Shown piece by piece: positions 26,848 through 35,221 of a stretch of 64,000 nucleotides of DNA. The position numbers were made by a program, and so were the translations under genes. Below the pieces are notes generated by a model, which saw only the letters and a program-made list of their open reading frames with translations, was not told where the DNA came from and ran no database searches. Position 1 is the stretch's first letter; every line of letters begins with the position of its first letter. The stretch is taken from positions 186,001 through 250,000 of the forward strand of contig DASWVB010000002.1 in NCBI GenBank assembly GCA_036401375.1, written 5' to 3'. The stretch comes from DASWUZ01 sp036401375 (GTDB taxonomy: Bacteria > Acidobacteriota > Terriglobia > Terriglobales > Acidobacteriaceae).

Positions 26848-27546
26848 TCAGGCCTGAACGGAGACCCCGGAGAAGGAGAGCACGGCGAGACCGCGGACTG
26901 GCTGTCCGAAGACCCGTGCCGGCTCAAAGACACTGAAGATGAGCAGGTTCTCAAGCTGAGCCTTTGTTCCCGCGTCGCGAGGGCCGGAGACGATCTGGTA
27001 GTCATACACACGACCGTTGCCGTCGATGTAAGCCTCGACAACGAGAGGCCTGCCCCGCTCGCCGATGGCGTTTGGATCGGTCTCGACCGAGGAGTAGAGA
27101 AAGCGTGGCCCGGTGGCCATCCCGATAGGCTCATCGCGCGCTGAGAGCGGCTCAGGCGCGGCGAGCAGCGCTACGATGCCCAGCAGAAGCACGGCTCCGG
27201 CAAAACCCGCCGACGCCTGCAACAGCAGCGGTGCGACGCTGTTCTCCCAGAGCACAACGAGGCGCCCGAGGTAGTGCCTCGGCGTACGCGAGCGCTCCTG
27301 TGAGATAGCCACTCGCAGCCTGAGGGAGAGATCCGCTGGAGGCTTCAACGTACCCAGCGCGCCCAGGGTATGCTGCAGCGTGCGCCACTGCGCGAAGTCG
27401 CTGGTGCACGCTGTACATTTCGCCAGATGGGTGGCGATCTGCTGCATGGTTACTCCGCTGAGTATCCCGTCGAGGTAGCTCGAGAAGTGGCCTCGGATGA
27501 CGCCGCACTCGGCGCCTTTCTGTTCTATGCCCGGCACTTGCTTCAT
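26848..27546 (-). CDS. Anti-sigma factor with zinc-finger domain
   Basis: 232-aa membrane protein. The N-terminal ~60 residues form a zf-HC2/ZAS domain with Cys14, His40, Cys44 and Cys47 (ATHLAKCTAC), which binds and inhibits the partner sigma factor. A transmembrane helix lies at about 108-130, followed by a ~95-residue periplasmic part whose end (GNGRVYDYQIV...FSVFEPARVFGQPVRG) resembles a TonB C-terminal-like fold. The gene overlaps the sigma factor by ATGA at 27543-27546, the classic coupled sigma/anti-sigma pair. Signal unknown. Confidence 0.88.
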   Translation of the reverse strand: MKQVPGIEQKGAECGVIRGHFSSYLDGILSGVTMQQIATHLAKCTACTSDFAQWRTLQHTLGALGTLKPPADLSLRLRVAISQERSRTPRHYLGRLVVLWENSVAPLLLQASAGFAGAVLLLGIVALLAAPEPLSARDEPIGMATGPRFLYSSVETDPNAIGERGRPLVVEAYIDGNGRVYDYQIVSGPRDAGTKAQLENLLIFSVFEPARVFGQPVRGLAVLSFSGVSVQA

Positions 27547-28355
27547 ACCGCCTCCTTTATGGGAGAGTTCAAGAGCGCCGAACCGGAAGTGGGCCTTCCC
27601 GCTGCCCGCGAAGCTGTTCTCACCTCCACCGCAGGCGAGACCTCCGGGCTACTGCCTTTCGTCTGGCTCTGGACGTCCATGCGGGCTGGGGGCCGCTTGG
27701 CTGCCGCCTCTGCAAAGGAGGCGAGCCTGGCCTTCAATTGAGCTCGCCCGCGCATCAGTCTCGACTTCACGGTGCCTAGATGGACACCCAGGACCTCGGC
27801 TACCTCTTCGTAGGAAAAGCCCTCGATGTCGCGCAGGATGACCACGGTTCGGAATGGCTCATCAACCTGTCGCAACTCCTGCTCCACACGGCTGCGAATC
27901 TGCTCATGTGCTGCCTCGTCATACGGGGACGCATGTGCGTCGACAAGAGTGTCTTTCAGGCAGACTTGCTGGCCTTCGCTGTGCTCGCCGGTCTCGGACT
28001 CGATCGTGACCTCCTGCCGCTTGTGGCGTGACCACCAGCGCCGCTGGTTCGACGCCTCGTGCAGCGCGATTCGGTACATCCACGTCCGCAGGCTCGACTG
28101 TTCGTGGAAGCTCGAGATGTTGCGGAACACCTTGAGGAATACATCCTGGGTGATGTCGGCTGCGTCCGCCGGATCCTGTACGGAGCGCGCGATCACGCTG
28201 TAGATTGGCTGGTGATAGGTCGCGATCAGCCACGCAAACGCCTCTTCGGAGCCGGCCTTGAGGTCGGCCACAATGGCAGCTTCGCCGGCGCGAACTGCGA
28301 GAACATCGGCTATATTTCCCACGCCAAAACCCGTTTGCAAGGTGTCATTCCCCAA
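27543..28355 (-). CDS. ECF-type RNA polymerase sigma factor
   Basis: 270-aa sigma-70 family ECF factor. Region 2 lies at about 40-105 (D-P-A-D-A-A-D-I-T-Q-D-V-F-L-K-V, then S-S-L-R-T-W-M-Y-R-I-A) and region 4 at about 155-215 (R-T-V-V-I-L-R-D-I-E-G-F-S-Y-E-E-V-A-E-V-L and V-K-S-R-L-M-R-G-R). A ~55-residue Ser/Pro-rich tail after region 4 is longer than usual. The frame begins with TTG at 28355 and the true start is uncertain; homology begins around residue 28. It is probably held inactive by the overlapping anti-sigma factor and may control the downstream secreted protein. Confidence 0.9.
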   Translation of the reverse strand: MGNDTLQTGFGVGNIADVLAVRAGEAAIVADLKAGSEEAFAWLIATYHQPIYSVIARSVQDPADAADITQDVFLKVFRNISSFHEQSSLRTWMYRIALHEASNQRRWWSRHKRQEVTIESETGEHSEGQQVCLKDTLVDAHASPYDEAAHEQIRSRVEQELRQVDEPFRTVVILRDIEGFSYEEVAEVLGVHLGTVKSRLMRGRAQLKARLASFAEAAAKRPPARMDVQSQTKGSSPEVSPAVEVRTASRAAGRPTSGSALLNSPIKEAV

Positions 28356-28638
28356 TACAGTAGCAGGAAGCTCGCTGCACTGTCCCAGCTTGCGGCAGTC
28401 GTCGCGCCCAACAGTTCCAGGCGGATGGCAATGCCTTTACGAACAAACTACAAAGTGAGCGAAGTAGCCCGCCGGCGGGGGAGTGTCTCGCTCACTCCGC
28501 TTATATAGACACCGCCGCGAGCAAATAAGGTTCCGGGACACTGTAGGGGCCTGGCTTCAGCGGAGCCGCTGCATCAGATTCGGCTTGATTGACGAAAGCC
28601 GCCCCGTCGACGAAGATAAAGAGAGCCTTTCTCGATGT

Positions 28639-28714
28639 GGGCCTGTGGCGCAGCTGGGAGCGCGCTTCCATGGCATGGAAGAGGTCATCGGTTCGATCCC
28701 GATCAGGTCCACCA
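28639..28714 (+). tRNA. tRNA-Ala(GGC), integration target
   Basis: A 76-nt cloverleaf folds completely, including an encoded CCA. Acceptor GGGCCTG pairs with CAGGTCC (one G-U pair), the D arm is GCGC/GCGC, the anticodon stem CTTCC/GGAAG encloses loop ATGGCAT with anticodon GGC, and the T arm is ATCGG/CCGAT with loop TTCGATC. The integrase gene ends only 24 bp downstream of the CCA, so the 3' half is the probable attachment site of the conjugative element. The gene is intact, meaning the element restored the 3' end on insertion. I found no second copy of the 3' half in the window. Confidence 0.95.
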
Positions 28715-28738
28715 AATAACCCCTTACAAATGAATAGT

Positions 28739-30085
28739 TTAGCGACTTGACGCTCCAGCCTCCTCGGAGCGTTTGGTAGCATTTGGTAGCAAATTACAAA
28801 AACCTGTTTTAAAAGTGGCCTCAGAAACGTGTCCGCTTTCCAATCTCTTCCGCCCTCCAGCGGAAGTTTTCTTTACAGCTATTCTTTCTTTCGACTTCAC
28901 CGACGCCTCAGCTCTCCGCGCCGCCGTCCATACCTGCGCTCCCCGAGATGCCGACTTCGACCTCAGTTCGCTATGGATGGAGTTAACCGTTGCCTGCACG
29001 CTTTCAGGTATCTCCTGCATATAGACATCGGTAGTCGTTCCCGTTCGAGAGTGCCGGAGAATACCCTGCACGTCCTTCACGGTGCCCTTCTTCTGAGCCA
29101 GAGTGGCAATCGTTCTGCGAATCACCTGAAACGTCAGTTTGGGAAGTCCCAGGTCCCGTGCCAGCTTGTGCAGCACCCGCTTGCGGTAATTGTCCGTGTC
29201 CAGAAATCCCCCGGTTTGATTCGGGAAGATGAAGGCTTCAGGAGACGGATCGGGAGACTGCTCTTTCCACGCGGCTAGCTGCTTAGCCAAATCCTTCGGC
29301 AGATGCACCGTGGAGAGGCTTCTCTGAGTTTTGCCCCAAGGACGGATCTTGCCCTTGTAAACAGTCTCAGAGACGGTCATGGAGGAAGCCGCTTCGCTAA
29401 AACACTTCCACCGCAGACCGAACAACTCACTTGGACGGAGTGCGTTCGTCATGTCCAGTTCGAGCAGGAGTCGATCCCGGACATTCAACTCCGACAGCGC
29501 TCTGCGTAACTGATCCCACGTCAAGGTTGTTTTGTCAGTCTCACGCAGCTGCGTTGGGACCTTCACCTTGCGCGCGGGGTCTTTAAGGAGGAAGTCCTGA
29601 TCGGCTGCTTCGGCAAAGATGTCGCGCAGGTACGCCCGCATCTGAAGCACCCTGTCTTTGGACTTGGTTTTAGCCAGCTTGTTGAGGTGGATCTGCAACG
29701 TGAATTTGTCGAAGTTCTCCATGGGGACATCCTCGAATTCGTCGATGAGGTCTTGTTGGATCAGCAACGTCTTCACCTTTGCAGTTTCTTCTTTCCAGCT
29801 CGATTCCTTCAGTGGAAGGAATCGGTTGCGAACGAACCATCCAAACGTAACGGAGCTGTTGTTTACGGCTCTACCGCTTGGAGTATGCCCATTCTGTTTC
29901 GTGATCTCTCGTTCCAGCGATTCGCGTGCCTCAAACTTCGTGAGTTGCGTCTTAAGGCCGAGAACAACCGGGACGATAGTGCTCTTCGGTTCGCTGCTTA
30001 CCGGGTCGATCACGTCACGGCGAAAGTAGCCGTACCATTTTTTGCCGCGCGCAACGACCCAGCCCTTCTGGTGCGATTTGCCCAT
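28739..30085 (-). CDS. int: Tyrosine recombinase (ICE integrase)
   Basis: 448-aa site-specific recombinase. An N-terminal arm-binding part precedes the core-binding SAM-like domain (about 80-165) and the catalytic domain (185-375). Catalytic residues seen are Arg217 (NALRPSEL), Arg323 (in VIRRT), His345 (LRHS) and the nucleophile Tyr355 (TTDVYMQ). In the usual H-x-x-R box the first position is Gln320 instead of His. The gene points at the tRNA-Ala and stops 24 bp from its CCA, the normal layout for integrases using a tRNA 3' end. Two 10-bp direct repeats (28772-28791) lie in its last codons. It should insert and, with the neighbouring small protein, excise the element. Confidence 0.93.
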   Translation of the reverse strand: MGKSHQKGWVVARGKKWYGYFRRDVIDPVSSEPKSTIVPVVLGLKTQLTKFEARESLEREITKQNGHTPSGRAVNNSSVTFGWFVRNRFLPLKESSWKEETAKVKTLLIQQDLIDEFEDVPMENFDKFTLQIHLNKLAKTKSKDRVLQMRAYLRDIFAEAADQDFLLKDPARKVKVPTQLRETDKTTLTWDQLRRALSELNVRDRLLLELDMTNALRPSELFGLRWKCFSEAASSMTVSETVYKGKIRPWGKTQRSLSTVHLPKDLAKQLAAWKEQSPDPSPEAFIFPNQTGGFLDTDNYRKRVLHKLARDLGLPKLTFQVIRRTIATLAQKKGTVKDVQGILRHSRTGTTTDVYMQEIPESVQATVNSIHSELRSKSASRGAQVWTAARRAEASVKSKERIAVKKTSAGGRKRLESGHVSEATFKTGFCNLLPNATKRSEEAGASSR

Positions 30086-30154
30086 TGCAGTGCCTCAATT
30101 TCTGTGGGGGGAAACGAGCGGGCTGGCTCTATTTTACCGGGGTTTTCGGCATTT

Positions 30155-30394
30155 TTAGCGCCGTTTACGGCGTAAAGAAGAGAGACGTTCCCGTTCGTTG
30201 ACGAACTCTTCGAGCTCACTCAAGCGATAGCGAAGCACGCCATCGCTCATGCGGATTACGGGCAGGTAAGGAGGCTTGCGGGAGGAGTGATCCCATACCC
30301 AATCTTTTGTTACGTTGAGCATCGCCGCAACATCATCTGCAGTGAGGAGCGGATCTTTGACGACTGTTCGTTCGACCGATGCAGTTAAAGGCAT
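30155..30394 (-). CDS. Excisionase/AlpA-like helix-turn-helix protein
   Basis: 79-aa protein with a MerR-like winged HTH of the excisionase type: L-L-T-A-D-D-V-A-A-M-L-N-V-T-K-D-W-V-W (about 16-34), a wing-like P-V-I-R-M-S-D-G-V-L-R-Y-R, then L-S-E-L-E-E-F-V and a basic tail. It lies 69 bp upstream of the integrase start on the same strand, so both probably share a transcript. The role would be recombination directionality or regulation of int. The size and fold fit. The exact function is by position. Confidence 0.8.
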   Translation of the reverse strand: MPLTASVERTVVKDPLLTADDVAAMLNVTKDWVWDHSSRKPPYLPVIRMSDGVLRYRLSELEEFVNERERLSSLRRKRR

Positions 30395-30710
30395 AGATAT
30401 CTCCAGAGTAGTGATGACGGCGGCGCGAACATACGCCGCATTGTGTTCCTAGCCTCTGGCGAATCGACTTCTTTGTCTAATACTTTGAATTTATCGGGTG
30501 ATCGTCGGGAGCTATCAGGCACACAGGCGATAACATTCAACCCAATAGAAATTATGAACGGATAATTAAAATCGAACTGACATTGCACTATCTCTATTGA
30601 TTTTGATGGCCCTTCAAAGGCACAATTTCCACAGGCCAGATTGGGCAGATCGATCAGCTCCAGTCGATGCCTAAGAACGCTTCATACCATGATGAGGAGC
30701 TTCCCCCGGT
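30395..30710. other. AT-richer intergenic region between int operon and lysR
   Basis: About 315 bp between divergent genes. The stretch near 30475-30605 is clearly richer in A/T than the rest of the window and contains several ATTAT/AATTA words, so promoters of both the excisionase/integrase unit and the LysR gene probably lie here. I see no coding frame I would support. Confidence 0.4.
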
Positions 30711-31712
30711 ATGAACGATTGGGCCGAATTTCGTCACTTCAGGTATTTGCTTGAGATTGTGAAACAAAAAGGATTCAGGGCTGCCGCCGAGTCTCTTCAC
30801 ACGGCGCAACCGAATCTTAGTGCTCAAGCGAAGCAGTTCCAGGAACTCTCTCACGTTCATCTTTTTCGACGAGGCAAATCTGGTCGAATTGAGCTAACCC
30901 AGGCAGGTGTTTCGTTTGGTCCCATCGCGCAAGGACTTCTCGATGCACGCGATGAGGCTATCGCCGCACTTGTCGCCATTGAACGTGGAGAGATTCAAAC
31001 CCTGCGATTCGGTTGCACATCTCTGATCGATCAGGGACTATTTCACACCTGCTGCCAACTGCACAGAGAGATCCTTCCACAGTGCCCGATTCTTCCCACC
31101 CATGGCGACATGCCACAGCTTGAACAAGAACTGGTCGCAGGGGAGATTGACGCGGCGGTTGTTACGCTTCCCGTCAATCACTCGCTACTTTGTGTTGAGG
31201 TGATTCGTCGTGACCGCCTTGTGGTTTGCCTCCGCCGCGATGACCCGCTCGCTGCAAAGCCAACCTTCCAGCCCGCAGACTTACAAGGAAAGCTGACGAT
31301 CCTTTACCACCCGGAGCGTCACTTTCACGCACATCAGCGTGCCCGGGAATGCCTGGGAGAAATAGGTGTCGAAGTGGAGAACTATTCGAGAGCAAACCAT
31401 CCGACTGAACTCAGAGAATTAGTCAGACAAGGTTATGGATTTACTTTGATTCGTGAAGGCTCGAAGATCGATGACGAACTTACTACGCGACCTGTGGCCG
31501 CCGTCAATTGGATGGTCAATATTGCAATCGTCTACAACCGTCAACGGCATCCGAAAACGATCCCTGTGCTGGTACGGCATCTCAAAAAACATTTAGCCGC
31601 AGCTAACAAACTCAACTTGCCAGCGGGCGGCTCTTCTATGCATTCCACAACTCACAAACGACCACCGCGCTCAGAACAGAAGATAACGGCACAGCTGTCC
31701 CTCTTGGGTTGA
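30711..31712 (+). CDS. LysR-family transcriptional regulator
   Basis: 333-aa LTTR. The N-terminal winged HTH is clear (FRHFRYLLEIVKQKGFRAAAESLHTAQPNLSAQAKQFQE), with the typical L-F-R-R-G-K-S-G-R-I-E-L-T-Q-A-G following. Residues ~95-300 form the substrate-binding domain, with R-F-G-C-T-S-L at its start. The tail is about 40 residues longer than typical and polar. The ATG follows a GAGG site at about 14 bp. Its position beside the integrase unit and upstream of the transfer operon suggests control of the element in response to a small molecule; the ligand is unknown. Confidence 0.9.
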   Translation: MNDWAEFRHFRYLLEIVKQKGFRAAAESLHTAQPNLSAQAKQFQELSHVHLFRRGKSGRIELTQAGVSFGPIAQGLLDARDEAIAALVAIERGEIQTLRFGCTSLIDQGLFHTCCQLHREILPQCPILPTHGDMPQLEQELVAGEIDAAVVTLPVNHSLLCVEVIRRDRLVVCLRRDDPLAAKPTFQPADLQGKLTILYHPERHFHAHQRARECLGEIGVEVENYSRANHPTELRELVRQGYGFTLIREGSKIDDELTTRPVAAVNWMVNIAIVYNRQRHPKTIPVLVRHLKKHLAAANKLNLPAGGSSMHSTTHKRPPRSEQKITAQLSLLG

Positions 31713-32177
31713 ATCCAATTCGAAACGCACCAAAATAACGGCGCAAGTGCTCGGCCAGAGACTTGGTGTTTTACGCGAAGTCAGCGGCATTCCAGGTGGC
31801 CAGCGCCGTTTCTCATTGCTAATACATCATTTCGAACCGGGAGACCTTACGCATGTTCTGCGTCGCGTCTTTGTATGCCCTTTCTGTCATGGAGCCTGAA
31901 CGTTGAATCCCCCGCTTTGAAGGATTCTTCGTTAAGAGCCAGGGCGGGTTCTTTGCCATCTATTAGTCGCTCACAATTTGAATTGGTAAAGAACACGGAA
32001 TGAAATTTCCAGTGGAGTTCCAAAGCTAAAAGTAAGGAGATAGCGAGCAGTTTTTACAGCCAACATCAAGCCGATATGTGAAAGCGATCACCTGATAAAT
32101 AGGAAGTATTGGACGGCGGACTGAGCGCGTCCTACGCTCACGGCATATCGCGACCCTTTTGGGCGCTGGAGGTGCCA
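31713..32177. other. Leader region of the type IV secretion operon
   Basis: About 465 bp without a gene I can support. It should hold the promoter of the virB operon. An open frame runs into it from virB2 (TTG at 32109) but has no ribosome site. I see no clear promoter hexamers. Confidence 0.35.
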
Positions 32178-32573
32178 ATGTTCCGTCGAAACAGTCTCGC
32201 ATATCACCGTAAGATCTCTCTCATCGCCAAGCGATTGGCGCAGCCCTTGCCATCAGACAAATTGCTCCACGCTGCCCACATCATGGGGCCAACGCTGTTT
32301 GCACTCATGTTTGCAGGTCTCAACAGCAGTGTCGCACATGCACAGGGCACGATGGACTTCTCTGGGGCACAAACCCTCATGGGAACCTTCAAGACCTTCG
32401 CCATGTACGCGGGCGCGGTCATCTGTCTTGGCGGCCTGATCTTCGCTGGCATCCGCATGATGTCGGGGAGATTTCAGGATGCTATTCCCGGACTCTTCGG
32501 CGCGCTGTTCGGTGCTGGAGTTCTCGGCTGGGGAGCTGGTTGGATCGGCTCGCTAACCGGGCAGTCGATGTAG
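32178..32573 (+). CDS. virB2: VirB2/TrbC-type pilin
   Basis: 131-aa pilin precursor. The ATG at 32178 follows GGAGG with 5-nt spacing. A long signal sequence ends near A-H-A-Q (residues 53-56). The mature part has the two hydrophobic helices of VirB2/TrbC pilins (about 72-92 and 104-124) joined by a short basic loop (G-I-R-M-M-S-G-R-F-Q-D). It should be the major subunit of the conjugative pilus, inserted in the inner membrane before assembly. It is the first gene of the secretion operon, followed after 14 bp by virB3. Confidence 0.88.
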   Translation: MFRRNSLAYHRKISLIAKRLAQPLPSDKLLHAAHIMGPTLFALMFAGLNSSVAHAQGTMDFSGAQTLMGTFKTFAMYAGAVICLGGLIFAGIRMMSGRFQDAIPGLFGALFGAGVLGWGAGWIGSLTGQSM

Positions 32574-32587
32574 GAGGTACATCGGCT

Positions 32588-32851
32588 ATGACCAGGCGAG
32601 GAGAACCGCAGGCAATCAATCAAGCGCTGAATCGTCCCCGAGCCAAGCTCGGACTGGACCTCACAGCATGGATGGCGATCGTATTCGTCTGCATCGCGGT
32701 TTTCCTCGTAGGGTTTCGACTTCTGGCGATGATGGCCTTTCCCACGCTGGCCGTTGGCGCGTGGCTCATCATCCGCAAACACCCGAAGATGTTCCAGCTC
32801 TGGGGCTTGAGCCTCAACCAGCGGAGCTACTATGACCCGCGCAAACACTGA
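32588..32851 (+). CDS. virB3: VirB3-like inner-membrane protein
   Basis: 87-aa protein. The ATG follows AGGAGGT at about 8 nt. Residues 1-25 are polar, then one or two hydrophobic segments run at about 27-62 (W-M-A-I-V-F-V-C-I-A-V-F-L-V-G-F), then a cytoplasmic tail ending in Y-Y-D-P-R-K-H. The R-x-x-x-x-Y-Y-D-P end is typical of VirB3/TrbD proteins, which dock with VirB4. Its last 20 bases overlap the start of virB4, so the two are translationally coupled. Confidence 0.85.
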   Translation: MTRRGEPQAINQALNRPRAKLGLDLTAWMAIVFVCIAVFLVGFRLLAMMAFPTLAVGAWLIIRKHPKMFQLWGLSLNQRSYYDPRKH

Positions 32852-35201
32852 GCAAGCAAAATACGTTCCGTGGTTCGCCAAGGCTGGGGCGGCGTGCAGC
32901 ATCGTGCCGATTGCACGCTTTGTCAATGACCACATCTTCGCCTTGAAAGGCGGTGGCTACGGATGCCTCTTTGCACTCTCCGGTGTGGATGAAGAGGGTC
33001 TGACCGACCAGGAGCTTGAATCGCATCTCCGCATGATCGAAGGCGCACTGCGCGGTCTGCCGGAAGGCGCGGCACTGTACCAGTACACGCGCGTCCGCTC
33101 AGGGTACGATCTGCCACGGCAGCAGCTTTACGAGAATCCGGTCACGCATACGTTTGTTACCGAGCGGCTTGAGTTCCTTGAGCGGACTGCAGCCTTCCGC
33201 CGAATCGACTTGCATTGGTGCCTGACCTTGGAGCCATCCACCGTCAAAGCGTTCGACCGAAAGCCACAGGAGAACGCTATCGCAACGTCACGGATGCTGG
33301 CGGAGCTTGAGAAGACAGCCGCCCTGCTCACCGGCAATCTCGGCAACACGATCGGACTCCGCCTGCTCGACAAGCAGAGCGCGTTCCAGTTCTTCAGCTA
33401 TCTGTTCAACCTTGAAGACTGGGCAGAATGGGGACAGCTTCGTGACTTTCCCGGCGTGGACGGCCAGATCGTGCAGATACCCGTGTCATGGGAGAGCGAT
33501 CATCTCCGCATCGGCAGGCGATTCGTGCAGATGTACTCGTTGAAGACCACACCCGAGGCATCCCGCCCCTGTTTGTTCGCAGACCTGCTCAAGCTCGACT
33601 GCGACAGTATCCTATGTTCGACGTGGCGACCCAAGTCCACCGCGACTGCGCGACATGAGATCGACCAGCAGGAGAAGTTCATCTCTTTCTTCAAGGTCGG
33701 TGTGCTCTCGCGTGTGATGGCGGGCAAGGATACGGCATCGCTTGACACGGGAGCTGGTGCGAAGGCTGCGAACAACGCCGTGGACGACCTCGGCGAAGTG
33801 ATTCGCTCGCTCGATAAGAAATCGCAGGGAGAATACTCCCTCAGATTCTTAGTGGCCGCTCGCAGTGTTGGAGGACTACAGGCACTCTCACCCGCTGTGC
33901 ATCGCGTCTTCGTGGAAGCACGCGCACAGATCATGGAAGAGACGCTGGGCAACCTCTGCGCGTTTTACGCGATGTTCCCCGGCAATGGCAGGTTCAATGT
34001 GTTCCCGATGTGGCTGGCGGAAGACCACCATGCGCGGCTCTCCTCCATCTTCGTCCCGTGCCTTGGTCATCCCTATTCTGAAGACCTTGACGCTGAGTAT
34101 CTGAACGTCTTCGAGACGCGGACGGGAACACCTTTCTTCCAGGATGCCTACGTCGATGGTGTGAGGGTGCAACTTATTCTTGGGCCTACAGGTTCGGGTA
34201 AGTCCGTGACTGGGAACCTCACCATCGCGCATGAGCAGAAGTACGGCGGATTCACCTACATCTTCGACATCGGCGGTAGCTATGAAAGCGTGGTCGAGCT
34301 TTATGGCGGGCGTGTAGACCGCATCGGGAAAGACGGCCCGCGCGTGAATCCTTTCACGCTGGAGCCGACCGAGAGCAACATTCAGTTCCTCTACAGCTTC
34401 ATCAAGCTGCTCCTCACGAACGGCGGCGCGGAACTTGAGCCGGAGGACGATGACGTGATCCACAAGGCTGTGCAGGATATGTACCTGCTTGATGCCTCGA
34501 ACCGTCGCTTGTCCAATCTCTATCTGCCGAAAAAGCTCGACAGATATCTCTCGAAGTGGGTCGGCAGAGGCGTGTACAGCGCCATCTTCGACAACGTCGA
34601 AGACAGTCTTTCGTTGTCTTGCATCCAGTGCTTCGACTTCCAGGGCGTGAACAACGCTCAGTATGCCGATCTGATCGAGCCGCTGATGGTGTGGCTGCTG
34701 CGACGCATCAACGATGTGCTCTACAACCCCGCCAATCTCGGAGTTCCCAAGCACATCCTGATCGAAGAGATTTTCTCTTCGATGAAGAACAAACAGCTTC
34801 TTGACGGTGCGCTCGCTTCCATCAAGACCGTCCGCAAGAATCTTGGAGGCGTGACCATGATCGGCCAGTCCGCCGAAGACCTTGGCACCAACGCTGACAG
34901 CATCGTGAACTCCTGCACTTCGTTCCTGTTCCTGCGCGATGCCACGTTCAATCGAAAACGGTACGCCGAGCTGTTCAAGATGAACGAGCAACAGCTCGCG
35001 CTGTTTGAGAGCTTGCAGGATCGGGAGGCGCTTTACATGCGCCGCGACGGGTTCACCAAGGTGGTGCGGCTCAATCTCGACAGCCGCAGCTATGCTGCCT
35101 TCTCCACCAAGCCCAAGGACCGTGTTCGTCGCTCCAAGCTCATCGCCAAGTATGGACTTGCTGAGGGCATTGCACGCTTTGCCCAGGGTGATACCGAGTA
35201 A
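32832..35201 (+). CDS. virB4: VirB4 secretion ATPase
   Basis: 789-aa ATPase of the type IV secretion machine, attached to the cytoplasmic face of the inner membrane. The N-terminal half is the CagE/VirB4 domain; the C-terminal half has Walker A G-P-T-G-S-G-K-S (about 451-458) and a Walker B-like strand H-I-L-I-E-E-I-F near 640. Length and motif spacing fit the family (780-830 aa). It powers pilus assembly and substrate transfer. It overlaps virB3 at the start and is followed 20 bp later by virB9. Confidence 0.95.
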   Translation: MTRANTEQAKYVPWFAKAGAACSIVPIARFVNDHIFALKGGGYGCLFALSGVDEEGLTDQELESHLRMIEGALRGLPEGAALYQYTRVRSGYDLPRQQLYENPVTHTFVTERLEFLERTAAFRRIDLHWCLTLEPSTVKAFDRKPQENAIATSRMLAELEKTAALLTGNLGNTIGLRLLDKQSAFQFFSYLFNLEDWAEWGQLRDFPGVDGQIVQIPVSWESDHLRIGRRFVQMYSLKTTPEASRPCLFADLLKLDCDSILCSTWRPKSTATARHEIDQQEKFISFFKVGVLSRVMAGKDTASLDTGAGAKAANNAVDDLGEVIRSLDKKSQGEYSLRFLVAARSVGGLQALSPAVHRVFVEARAQIMEETLGNLCAFYAMFPGNGRFNVFPMWLAEDHHARLSSIFVPCLGHPYSEDLDAEYLNVFETRTGTPFFQDAYVDGVRVQLILGPTGSGKSVTGNLTIAHEQKYGGFTYIFDIGGSYESVVELYGGRVDRIGKDGPRVNPFTLEPTESNIQFLYSFIKLLLTNGGAELEPEDDDVIHKAVQDMYLLDASNRRLSNLYLPKKLDRYLSKWVGRGVYSAIFDNVEDSLSLSCIQCFDFQGVNNAQYADLIEPLMVWLLRRINDVLYNPANLGVPKHILIEEIFSSMKNKQLLDGALASIKTVRKNLGGVTMIGQSAEDLGTNADSIVNSCTSFLFLRDATFNRKRYAELFKMNEQQLALFESLQDREALYMRRDGFTKVVRLNLDSRSYAAFSTKPKDRVRRSKLIAKYGLAEGIARFAQGDTE

Positions 35202-35221
35202 CCGCAGAAAGGACAAACACC

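Noticed and set aside
28356..28638. Search for a CRISPR array or extra tRNA near the tRNA-Ala
   Set aside because: No regularly spaced repeats and no second cloverleaf; CRISPR arrays were not seen anywhere in the window.
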